In this document: in pieces, positions 19,371-31,300 of the stretch
How positions within the stretch are numbered: position 1 is the stretch's first letter
Layout: every line of letters starts with the position of its first letter
NCBI GenBank assembly: GCA_030144725.1
Contig: JASKMD010000006.1
Span: forward strand, 4,006,302 to 4,070,301
Origin: Haematococcus lacustris
Lineage: Eukaryota; Chlorophyta; Chlorophyceae; Chlamydomonadales; Haematococcaceae
DNA: 64,000 nt
Reading direction: 5' to 3'
Made by a program: the position numbers and the translations under genes
Notes under the pieces: model-generated
Told to the model about the DNA's origin: nothing
The model's database searches: none
The model's input: only the letters and a program-made list of their open reading frames with translations

Positions 19371-22300
19371 CAGCAGCAGCAGCCGCAGGAGCAACAATCT
19401 GGGCCAGCGGTCATGTCTTCACTGACACTGCAGGTCGACCCTTCCTCACCTCTGCTCCAGTCAAGCGTGCCTCCACCTTCCACCGCCCCACAGACCCTTA
19501 CAGCTCAGCCTGGAGCACCTCAGCCCAGCAACCCCCCTCCAGGAACCCCTGGGCACAATCTCACCCAGTACAGGGACCTCCTACCCACCTCACAACCACC
19601 CAGCCTGACCCAGCCCAGCTCTACCCAGCCCAGCTCTACCCAGCCCAGCCCTAGCCAACCCAGCTCGACCCAGCCCAGCCTGACCCAGCCCAGCCCGACT
19701 CAGACCAGCTCTACCCAGCCCAGCTCTACCCAGCCCAGCCCTGCCCAGCCCAGCCCTGCCCAGCCCAGCCCTACCCAACCCAGCCCGACCCAGCCTAGCC
19801 TGACCCAGCCCAGCTTGCGCCTGCCTTGCTCACCTCCACCTGGCCCAGCCCAGCCCAGCCCGCCCCAGCAGCTGTGTCCACCCCAGCCCAATGTGCCCAG
19901 GCTGCAGCTCAGCCCTGCTGCTGCAGGACCCACCCTCATCCGCCAGTGTAGCCTCACCAAGCCTACGCGGCCCAGCCGGCTCAGCCGGCAGTCGCAGCCA
20001 GCAGGCCCCGCCATGGCAGAGGAGGTGGAGGTGGAGGCGGAGGTGCAGGCTCAGGCCCTCCAGCTTCAGAAGACCTCTGGGTCTCCTTCACCTCCAGCTC
20101 AGGAGCTCCAGGCTGCATTGCTGCCTCACACACCCCTCACCCCTCACCCCGTGCCTCTTGGCGTGCAGAGCATCGTGGCTGCCAGCCACAGCCAGCGTGT
20201 CGCTGATGCCGCAGTGCGGATCGGTGTGGCACCTGCCCAGCACCCACCACAGCTTGTGCACTGGGACAAGGCATGCAGCCACCGGGGAAGGCCCCAGGGT
20301 GCATCATGCCTTGTACCCTTGGCCCCAGGGTTGCCGCAGCCATCCCAACAGCAGCAGCACAGCAGCAGCAGCACGCCACAACCAGCAGCAGCAACAGCAG
20401 CAGCACAAGAACAGCAGCAGCACAGCAGCAGCATAAGCAGATTTCCACGAAGAGCAGCAGCCGCAACAGTTAGGCAGGATGGCACAAGACCAAACAGTAC
20501 TGTGACGAGCACCGCCCTGCCGGCATCCCACGCCCAGGGAGCGAATAGTGAGGATGGCCTAGGCGCTGCAGGCAGCATGGCGGTCTCAGCCACTGGGCCA
20601 GTGCCACCTATGCCTACTCTACCTGTACTTCACTCTGGGCCTCAGGGCCAGGGGCCTCCCCAGGCTTGTCCTGGTACCCCTAGGGGCTGGGCTCTCACTG
20701 CTGACAGCAGCAGCTGGGCTGCGGCAGAGATGTCTGCTGAACCCCCAGGAGCCCCTAGCTCCCCCTTCCCACCCACCACCACACCCAACCCACCTCACCC
20801 TGCTGCCACCTCACTGCCCACCCCAGCTGTTGCTGGTCTGACCGCCCCAACCACCTCAACCGCCTCAACCGCCTCAACCACCCATGCCACTGCCCTGCAC
20901 CGAGGCAGGCACCCGCCACTGTCAGTGGTGCCGCCAGCAGTGCCTTTCCTCATGCCCAGCCCCATGCATCCTGCGGCAGGCCAGCCACAGCCGGGCTATG
21001 CTAGGGGCTCCACCCCACCCCCCTCCCTGCTTGACCTGCCCCCTCCCTTCATCAGTCTTGCGGGGGCAAGCGCACCTGGTTGGACTGACCCGGCTGGCAG
21101 TGGTGGGGACGCTAGCCAGCACACTAGGCTGGTGGGCGGTGGCAACAAACTCAACAACAGCACCCAGATAGGCGAGCAGGCACTCAAGCTGTGGTGAGTG
21201 GTCCTGACCTGCCTGGACAGCCTGAGCTGCTCGAACCAAACTGAAATGAAGTGCACTGAACCAATCCGAGCCTAGCCACCAGATCTGACCACGGCCCGAC
21301 TCTCCACGCCATTAGGCTTGGCATGGGAGGGGTGCTGCTCAATAGCGCCACAGTGGCAGCCTGACACGCCACCAGCCAGAATGCAGGGCAGAAGCCCATG
21401 CAAGCCAACTAGTTATTGGAAACCTTTTCATGCACCCTGACTGTGGTGCCCTGCCAGACCCTACGTAGGCTAGATCCTGATTAGGCTAGATCCTGGTAAG
21501 GCTAGCAAGCCAGGAGGTCAGGAGGGGGCGGCTGCTGGCCTGCCACTGCTTGGCCCCAGGACTGGAAACAAGAGCAAGGCAGATGTGGCTCGCCTGGGCG
21601 TACGACTCATCAGGGCGTCGGGGCTGTCTGATGTGTCAGGCCACTCTGACTTGGACCCCTTCGCCGTGGTAAAGTGTGAGAAGGTCAAGCGCTTCTCCAA
21701 GGCACTGTCCAAGGTGTGACACATGCATGCAGGGTGCCTAAGCAGGATCTAAGGTGGCTGCCCCATGCCAGCTGGCCTTTGGCATGGTCTTGACTCCTTG
21801 AATGAGATGGTAATTGCTTGGGAGGTGACCTGAAGCAGGCAATGAATACCATGGTGACAGTGGCTGAGGTGGCTGCTTAGGTGACGGTCCTCCACGGTGC
21901 CTCACTGCATGGCGGCTTGCAGAATGGGCTGCATGGCGCTATGCAAGGCAACCTGCATGACGTCATGCAGAGCGCTCATGTATACAATGCAGGGCCTAGG
22001 CAACCTCGGGGTGCCTGGTGGATGGAAGGCAGCAGGGTTGCAGCTGCCAAGGCGACCTACCCTGACCTGGCACCATTCTTGCATGGCTGTGAAGGATGGT
22101 GGCGGGTGTGATAGTGACATTTGCATGGGGGCCCTGCTCCTCTCTCACCAGCTGCATACGTGCCTGTTTCTCCTTCCCCCAATCCATGCTGATGCCCCGT
22201 CAAGTCCGTCCCATGCGCCATGCGTCCATGCATGTGTGTGTGTGTGTTTTGTGTGCATGTGGCCACAGAGCGCAGACCCTGAGTGGGACGAGTTCTTTGT

Positions 22301-25300
22301 GTTTGATGTGGTGCACCCCACCTTTGCCTCCCTACGCATCAGGGTCTACGACCACCTGACCTGCTGGGCCCCTACCGTGCTCGGGGAGGTGAGGCCCCAT
22401 GCACATCTCCATGCATGGCTTGCATGGGACACGGCACATGGACATTGATCACACAGGTAGGCTTAGGGGTAGGGGTTAGGCTGGAAGGTGCCTAGCGCAG
22501 TGGTGAGCACATGCAGAGCTGCCACTCAGAGCTGATCATCATCGCCGCCCATTGACCTAGGTGCATGGCATCTGCTGATGACCCTGTACCACATGATACT
22601 GGTCGCAGCTGGCAGTGCCGCAGCGCATGGGTTCAGACTCACCCTGCCTTTGGAATGGCTTGCATAGTGCATGCACACCAGGTTAGGCAAGTCAGGCGGG
22701 AGAGTCCTGGCAGCCAGGTCAGGCAGCCAGGTGTTAGGAGGTAGGAGAGCTGCTAGGCTGTTTAGCATGAGGAGGCAGGAAGGGCAGTGGCTGCCGCCCA
22801 GCAGCACATGATGTCGCTGCAGATGCTGCTGCTGTTGCAGATGCTGCTGCTGCAACTGCTGCTGCCACCCACCCACCAGGCACACATCCACAAACAGTGC
22901 AAAAGCTGGGCTGCTGCTGCTGCTGCTACTGCACATGCTGCTGTTGCTGCACATGCTGCGACTTAACATGCTGCTAGTACTGGTACATGCTGCTGCTGCT
23001 GCTGCTGCTGCTGCCACTTCTGCTGCTCCTGTGCATGTTGTTGGTGGGGTTGTTGGTGCAGCTGCCCCTGCCACCCCTGCCGCCCCTGCCGCCCCTGCTG
23101 CCCCTACCCTTGCCCCTGCCCCACCTGCTGATGGTGTTGGTGTTGGTTCTCTTGCAGCTGCGCATTGACGTGAAGAGCATCAGGGACTACCCAGACCGCT
23201 TCATCCAGCCCACCTGGCATCCGCTGCGCACTCGCAAGGGTTTCCTGGCACCCGGCCAGGTGGGCCATGCAAGCCATGCAAGCCCGTCATCTGCCATGCA
23301 AGCCATGCAAGCCCGTCATCTGTGCAAGCATGCTTGACCAAACCCCTTTTCCTACACAAAGTATCCGGCAGGTGTGGCATGGTAAGAAAGCAGCTGCATT
23401 GAGTCACATACTAGCTGCTAAGGTGGTATGGTAGGAAAAGGAAGCATGCAGGCAATGCAAGCATACGTGGCTCATGTGGCATAGCAGGCTGTGCAGGGTG
23501 CAGCGTGACATGTTCATGCTCATCCATTGCCAAAATAGGCTATGCAGCAGTGCCATTGGGCAAGTGCCAAGTGTAAGATGGTGGCACGCGTGGCATCGAG
23601 GATCGGCTGTTGTCAGAAATACAGCAATGACACCATGAATGCTTCATGCACTCCTGCACCTGCGTACTCATCTTATAGTTTCCCAGCACCATTGTAACCA
23701 TGCACATCATGCACGGGTGGCCACCACACTATCACACCTACAGACCCTTGTGCACCTCAGACCCCATGCTGCTGCCTCACTCTCTGGACCCCAAGGGCAC
23801 AGCTGCACAGCTGCACGGCTGCACAGGACTGCCCCACACAGGACTGCCATTCACTCCAACCAATCAAACTAAAGTCATCAACATGAACAACATGTTTGAC
23901 TGTGGGTAATCTCGCTCAGCTACAATCAAATTGGAGCGTCCTCGGTCGCACCCTCGGTGACCAAAAACCCAACACCGGTGGCACTTTCCCCTAGACCACT
24001 GGGCACCTCATCAAACTAACAGCTTATTGTTTTTAAAGGCTAACAGCCTGCCAAAAGTACTAGGCTCAATGGAGTGTTGCGGGCCTCACTATAATCAGCC
24101 CTCATGCTGACATCGCCCCGGTCAGAACCAGGTGTTAAGCCCTCCTAGGTCCAGCACGGGCTTGAGGGCCTTGGCAGCAGCTGCACTAGCACCCCCTCAT
24201 GGTAAACTGTGGGGTCTCCAACATCTAGCCACTGTCAGCATTTGTCCTGCCTTGACCGCATCATCAATAGGCCGCGAGGACACATTTTGTATTACACACC
24301 TGCAGCTGCCAGGGGGCACAGCACAAGTGAGAATGAGTTGCCAGCTGCACCATTACCACCAGCACTAGCATGACAACAGTAACATGCAGCACGCAGCATG
24401 CAGCATGCGGCATGTGACCCTAATGCACCTCAGGCATTACTGCACCAACTCCAATGGGGTCCCGGCGCCAACTAGAATGAGTCATCAGCTGCACACCGCC
24501 ACCAACACCATCACCCGCTTGGCAACCCGTGACCAACCCTACAAAGCCTAGACGCACCTTCTTGCAGACATTCCCGCCACCGCCTGGGCTTGCCCTGCCT
24601 GACCTACAGGTGCTGATGCAGCTGTACTACATGAGCGTCAGAGTTCACCGTCCGCTGTCAGTCCTGTGTGGCACTTGGAATGTGGGCAATGCGGTGAGGC
24701 AAGACAGTCGTCATGGCCTGCAGCTGCACCACCCAGACATATAGTAGATTTGGCTAGCACCTGCCTGCCTGCCTGCCTGCCTGCCTGCATGCCTGCATGC
24801 CTGCCTGTGCTCTTGGCTGCAGCCGCCGAATGAGGACTTGCGTTGTTGGCTAAAAGGCGTGGACAAGCTGGAGCATGACTTGGTAGCAATTGGTGAGCTC
24901 ATCCCACACTATCCCATCCCCATCTAGTTTCTGGGACCTGTTCCTGTAAATGGCAGTGGCTGCAACGGCTTTGGCAGTTGTGGTGGTTGTGGCAGCTGCG
25001 CGGTTGCAACTTCCTGCTGTGCCTGGCGGTAGTGTGCCCTGATTGCCACCTGGCCCTGTGCTCACTCTTGCTGCAAGCCCTACAGAGTGCATTGAACTGA
25101 CAGCTGACCGCTTGCTGTGCTGCCAACCCCCAGCTGCATGATGTCAGCAGCAGCTGCGGCAGTTGCACCTGCTTGCTGTGCCTGCCTGTGCTGATTGCTG
25201 GCTGACACCTGTTGCTGTGCTACTCTCAACTGCATGATACCCGCAGGTGTGCAGGAGTGCAGCTACAAGGCAAAAGACATGCGGGCGGGGACTGAAGCAG

Positions 25301-28300
25301 GGGAGGAGGAGGAGGAGGGGCTGGCGGGGGAGGATGTGGGCCTGGCCACACACAGCACCAGCGGCTTGGACTCCCCAGGTATGCCTTGGTGGGTTAGGGT
25401 TAGGCTAATCCTAACCCTAACCCTGACCTTAACCCTAATCCTAACCTTAACCCTAACCCTAACCCTAACCCTAACCCTGGACTCCCCAGGTGTGTCTTGT
25501 GGGATTTGAGTAGGCCTGTTTTGGCCGTCGTACGGCTGTGTGCTTGGCTTTCACAATGGTACGGGAATGGAGCAGCAATGGGCCTTAAGCGCATAAACTT
25601 ATTCAAAGTTGGCACTCCCCAGGTATGCCTTGTGGGGCTAGGCTAGGCAGCACCTCGCCTCGTGTATACAAGTGGGCTGGTAAGGATGCTAGGGAAGATG
25701 CGGAGGGAAAGGACAGGGCCAGGGCCAGGGCCAGTGGCAGGGCTTGCATCTGAGCTTGGCGCTCCAGCCTTGCCTTGCCTTCTGCCATGAGTGCTGCAGG
25801 CAGCCCGCAATCCCCCTTGAGCTCCCCCAGCCAGGCCCCTCCTCCACCCAAGCTCAGTCCACTGGCCCTGAGAGCACAGTCGATGCGGGCCACAGGCGGG
25901 GCCTCCCCTGGAGCCCGCCACTGGGCCACGCTGCGGCAGCGCAAGCACAGCCTGGTAGCTGACCTGGACACCTACGCCAAGCTGCAGGCAGCAGGCAGCT
26001 CAGGGGGAGTCGGCAGCAGCCAGCCCACAGGGACCGCCCCACCCCTTCAACACAACACCTCCGGGACCAACCGCCTCCCAGCGGCTGCGGCGGCGACACG
26101 CTCCCGTGAAGATGGCAGGGCTGGGCATGGCAGTGCTGGTGTGGGGTCTAATCCTGTGACAGCGCCCACCCCGGTGGCAGCGGCGGGGGTGGCAGCGCCG
26201 GCCCACCTGGCTGCTGTGGCTCAGGGCTTGGGCTCAAACACCTCCAGTATGACCGCCAGCAGCATGCCCACCAGCTTCAGTGCCTGGAACGGGGAGGCTG
26301 GGCACCCTGGAGGCGAGGTACCCCCAGCCCCACGCACACCCACCATCGGCCTCTCGCATAGCGTGCATGTAAGTCCACAGGCGTTGCACGTTGTCATCTC
26401 ATGAGCTCCTGTTAGTCGTTACATACCCACCATAGTCGTTACATACCCACCATCGCATAGCTGTGAACCGTCCGCTCAGCTCAAAACTCATTAAACAAGG
26501 AACAACATGTTGGGCTGTGGGTAATCTCACTCCGCTACAATTGAAGCATCCTCGGTCGCACCCTTGATGACTGCAGCCCCCACGTAGATGGCACTTTCCC
26601 GGGACAGACCACTGGGCACCTCATCAAAACTTGCTGCTGGTGCGGGGCTGCTGCTGGTGCGGGGCAGCTGCTGGTGCTGCTGCTGGTGCGGGGCTGGTGC
26701 GGGGTACTGCTGCTGGTGCTGCTGCTGGGTACTGCTGCTGGTGCTGCTGGTGCTGCTGGGTACTGCTGCTGGTGCTGCTGCTGGGTACTGCTGCTGGTGC
26801 TGCTGCTGGTGCGGGGTACTGCTGCAGCTGCTGGTGTTGCTGCTGGTGCGGGGCAGCTGCTGGTGCCTTGGGTAATTGTATAGCATTCCGCCACACCGGT
26901 ACGAAAGCTTAAGGTCAAGCCGACCAGTACTCGGCGCCGGCCCTGCCCTGCGCCGAGTAAGAGACCGAAGTGAGGCAAAGGCAGCCTTCATATACTGTCC
27001 GCTGTCACACTGTGCGCCTTTGACAGCCGTTGCATTTGAGGACACGTCCTTAGCTGCTAGTTAGGTCCTGACAGGAGGACCTGGACTAGAGGCGTGCTGT
27101 CCTGAGACCTGCAGCGGAGACAGCTTACAGTGAAGTGCAGCGGAGCGCGTCGGTACAGCGGCGCGTCGGTATACGTTTCCTACCAGACCACTGGTCCTGT
27201 TTACCTCATGTATTGCAGGCCATCGAACCGTCCGTTCAGGCTGGAGGTTTTCCTGCGATGGACACGCTTCCGGGGATGGAGCAGGCAGAGCAGGGGCAGT
27301 GGCTGGTGGATGAATTGCCTGCCTGGATGCTGGCTGGGCTGGAAAGCACAGCAGTGGGTGGGGAGGAGGGGAGAGGCAATGTCAGGGATAAGGGTGGGGA
27401 TGCCCCTGCACCTCTGGCTGTGGTTGACCAGCAGGGGGTGGATGAGGGTTGGAAGGGTTGGCAAGCAGGGCTGCCTGACAACCAGGCTCCTGTCCCGGCA
27501 GGGGTGAAGCGCAAGGAGAAGGGGCTGAGCCTGAAACAGGGGCTTACGGTATGTGAGGCTGCACTGTCAAGGTGCTGCTGACCAGCCATCACCTGCCTGT
27601 GTGCCTGAGTGTTTGTGCTCATGTCTGTGTTCTCCTGGCTCCAAGGGCCTGACACCACTGCTGCCCTCTCAGTTTGGAGGCCACCTGTTGGCCAACAGCT
27701 GCAGCATCCTGCCTGTTACGGATCAATCACTGAAGCAGCCGCCAGCCTTCCATGGCCCCATCACCATCACCACCATTATCATCACCAGGCAGGGTTGGGA
27801 ACTTGGCCCTAGCCCCAGCCCCAGCCCCAGCCCCAGCCCCAGCCCCAGCCCCAGCCCCAGCCCCAGCCCCAGCCCCAGCCCCAGCCCCAGCCCTAGCCCT
27901 GCTGTAACTCGCCCTGACATGACTGCCAGCATACCCAGCAGCCCAGGCAAAGAGCTCTCTACCTCTCACTAGTAGTTGGAGCCTGTGCATGCTGGCTTGG
28001 CTGAGACGGCTTGTAGGCATAGGAGGGCAGGTGTGGCTTGCCATGGTGCCCCATCCTAGTCCCCATCCTAGTCCATCATAGCCCAGCTTACATTCATCAT
28101 CATCATCAGCAGCAGCAGCCCCCCACCACCTCCACCGTCATCATCCCACCATCTTCACTCCATGTGTTTCACAATATCAACAGGAGCAGGAGCAGCACTT
28201 GGCATTCGTATGTTGGCGTTAGTGCAAGCTCTCACATCCAATCCGCATAGACACAACACGTCAGTGGGTGGCTGAGGCCAGTTGATAAAAACGCTGACTG

Positions 28301-31300
28301 ACGAAATGCTATGGTGATCAAGACAACGATGATAATGTGGCTGCAGGCTGGGTTGACCCCAGACGGCTTCAAAGACGCTTGGGAGGAAACACTGAAGAAT
28401 GCCATGGGATCTCAATACTACATGGTATGTGGGACCCTGGCCTTCACTGCACCCCACCCCTTCCTTCTCATCATGCCGCTCACACCATATGCCTTGAGTT
28501 GGCTTACGTGACATACAGGAATTTACGCCGTCTTACTGTAAACATTGACACCTAACTGTTGTGTAGGAATCCCTTCCCACAGTTGCGTATGAGGCCCATA
28601 GGGCACTGGACATGTTTTCAGAACGAACATGGGTAAAATTTGGGCGAGCAGTAAGTCTGCATTTGATTTTTGCACCAGCTGGGGCCAATTTGTGGTCTGT
28701 GGCATTGGCCTCTATCTCTTCAACCTGCGTAATGCAGCGACGGGTGGAGGCGCACAACAAACGGTTATAAGTACGTCCAATCCCGCCATGCCCCACCCGG
28801 TCATGGGTTCAATCCCCCGCCAAGAATGTTTTATATTGTTTCTAGGTTATGCAAACAACAGCTCAATGGCTATGCATCATGTACTCTGCTGCTGCTAGCA
28901 GCCCAGAGCGGCTTGCGGCGTTATTGTCAAAGTTCAGCACCCTGACGCATGATTATGTGGCTAGGGAGAAGGCCTTCGAGCATCACATACTGGACACTTG
29001 AGGTCAAACGTGTATGCACGTTAAACATGCACATGATATAACTCCACCGGGGGGCGGATTGCAATGTGGGGTTCCCCATTGACGATTACCACATCAAGCT
29101 TTTAATTACATCAAGCGTTGAAGTTCTTCGGGGGGATGGATTGCTCGCGGGGATGGTTGTCCACTAAAGTTTGTGTGGAGACACATAGGAGCCAGTAACG
29201 AATGTCGAGTCACGCTCCCTAAGGGGAGATGAGCTCTTGCTTTCCTTCTATCTAAGCCACATAGTATCACAAAATCACAACTCCCACCATCACACTTCTT
29301 CCATCACACTTTTTGCAGGGGACTTGCAAGCTGACCACTCAACCTGGCCTGGCTGGCATGGTGTGGTGTGGCCTAGTCTGTGCCATCGTCTATGCAGGTC
29401 AAGAGTGTGCACATGGGGCAAATCCGGTTGTTGTTGTTTGCCCGCAACGACATCATCGCGGCCATCAGCGACGTGCAGAAGGGCAGCCAGGCAACAGGCG
29501 TGGCCGGCGTGGCCACCAACAAGGGCGGCGTCGCTATTTCACTCAAGGTCAGTGTGGTGGGGGTTGAACCCCTCAAAAAGAATCGCTTGCAGCCTTATCC
29601 TTGAATGTCTTAAGGGGGGTCTCATCCTCACCCCCCACCCCCATCCTCAACCCCTCCCTTCAACACAAGGGGCACTGCACTTCAGGTGGCAGGAAGGAGA
29701 GGGAGAGGGAGAGGGAGAGGGAGAGGGAGAGGGAGAGGGAGAGGGAGAGGGAGAGGGAGAGGGAGAGGGAGAGGGAGAGGGAGAGGGAGAGGGAGAGGGA
29801 GAGGGAGAGGGAGGGAGGGAGGGAGGGAGGGAGGGGAGGGAGGGGAGGGAGGGAGGGGAGGGGAGGGGAGGGAGGGAGGGGCTCCCTGAGGGGGAGGGAG
29901 GGGCACCATAGGGGCTCACTCCCCTGATCAACTGCTACGTAGCACCTGTCTATTGCACTGAGGACGGACACCAGTCTAAACTTTACACGAGGGTCCCCCT
30001 CACTGTCAGTAGCTGGCAGCTTGGGTTCACTCCACATGCCTTCACCAGCACCTTGGCCCTCAACCTTGAGCCTTCATTGCAGTGGAACACTCAGTGTGGA
30101 CCCCTACAAAACAGTGTTTTTGTCTGTGTGGAGTTCTCATGCCCATGCACATGGCATACACATGGTCATGGTCGCGTACCACCTACACTATTGCCTGACC
30201 CAGAGGGCTATTGCGTAAAGTTGGCACGACAAACATGCACTAAGTGTAAGCTGATGACAGCTCAAATGGGGGCCACACACTACTGTGCCACAACGGGCTG
30301 GGTCTTGGGTGGCTTGTCTCGCAGCCGCTTGTACCCCAGGCCTGGGTACTCCTTGCCCTTGGCGGGCAGCTTCCCCTGCTCTGGACACCAGCACAGCTCC
30401 AGTGGCCGCCACCTGCTCTCCTCAATGCGCTGCATGTTCAATGCTGCATTGCAGTCCCTGTCCAGCCACCTGCCTGGCTGTGGTGCTGGCTTGGCTTTGG
30501 CAGCCTTGCCCTTGCCCTTGTTGGGCTCAGCTGCCGGCTCAGCCTTGGTGCGCTTGCTGCGCTTGGCTGGCGGGGGAGTGCTGGGCCCAGGCTAGGGTTA
30601 GCAGGAGAGTGCTGGCGCTTGGCTGGCAGGGGAGTGTGTTTGCGGGCTTTCAATCGGATGCGGCTCTTGCTCCGCGGCACTGGGCCGCTTCCTCGGAGGC
30701 ATCGCGCCACTAGGCTCATACCTGCTCACACCTGCTCATGCCTACTTATACCCCGTGTGTCACTCACTCTCGCACCTCCAAAGGGCACCTCCAAAGGGCA
30801 CATATAGAAAGGGCACCTACATCCAAAGGGCACATCTAGGGCACATGGGGGCACAGGGCACATAGGGGCCTCCACTAGCAGCAACCTTACACTCAGGGTG
30901 GACACTGGCAGCAACCTTGCACTACAGCCAGACATTACTAGCAGCAACGTTGAACCTAGGACTACAACACTAGCAGCAAATTGGAAGGGGAGCCGTGCCT
31001 AATCTCAGGCACTGGTGCGGCCTCTAGGGTGGGTGCCAAGCAGTGGCTAGCCATGCGCCAGAGCTGTGAGGGCAAGCAAACGTTAGCAGCGAATACATAG
31101 CACATTTATAGGGCATATAGGGCACATGAAGAAAACTTTAGCAGCGAATGGCGGCAGTGGTGGTGGCAGTGGCACCTTCCCCATCAACACCAGCATGGCT
31201 GCCGCATCAGCATCAGCACCCACTGAACCACACTTTCGCGTGACAACATGATTGGCAGTCGTGCCTTTGTTGCTGGTGATGCCGTCATACCCTGTGTTGC

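Noticed and set aside
20137..20593. Minus-strand Leu/Cys-rich ORFs resembling membrane proteins
   Set aside because: They are complements of CAG repeats in the phosphatase N-terminal exon.
25391..25478. Chromosome end or telomere
   Set aside because: The array is short and degenerate and lies inside an intron with exons on both sides.
29601..30037. REREGE, PSPSPS and LSLSLS ORFs
   Set aside because: Artefacts of the GAGGGA array; no coding context.
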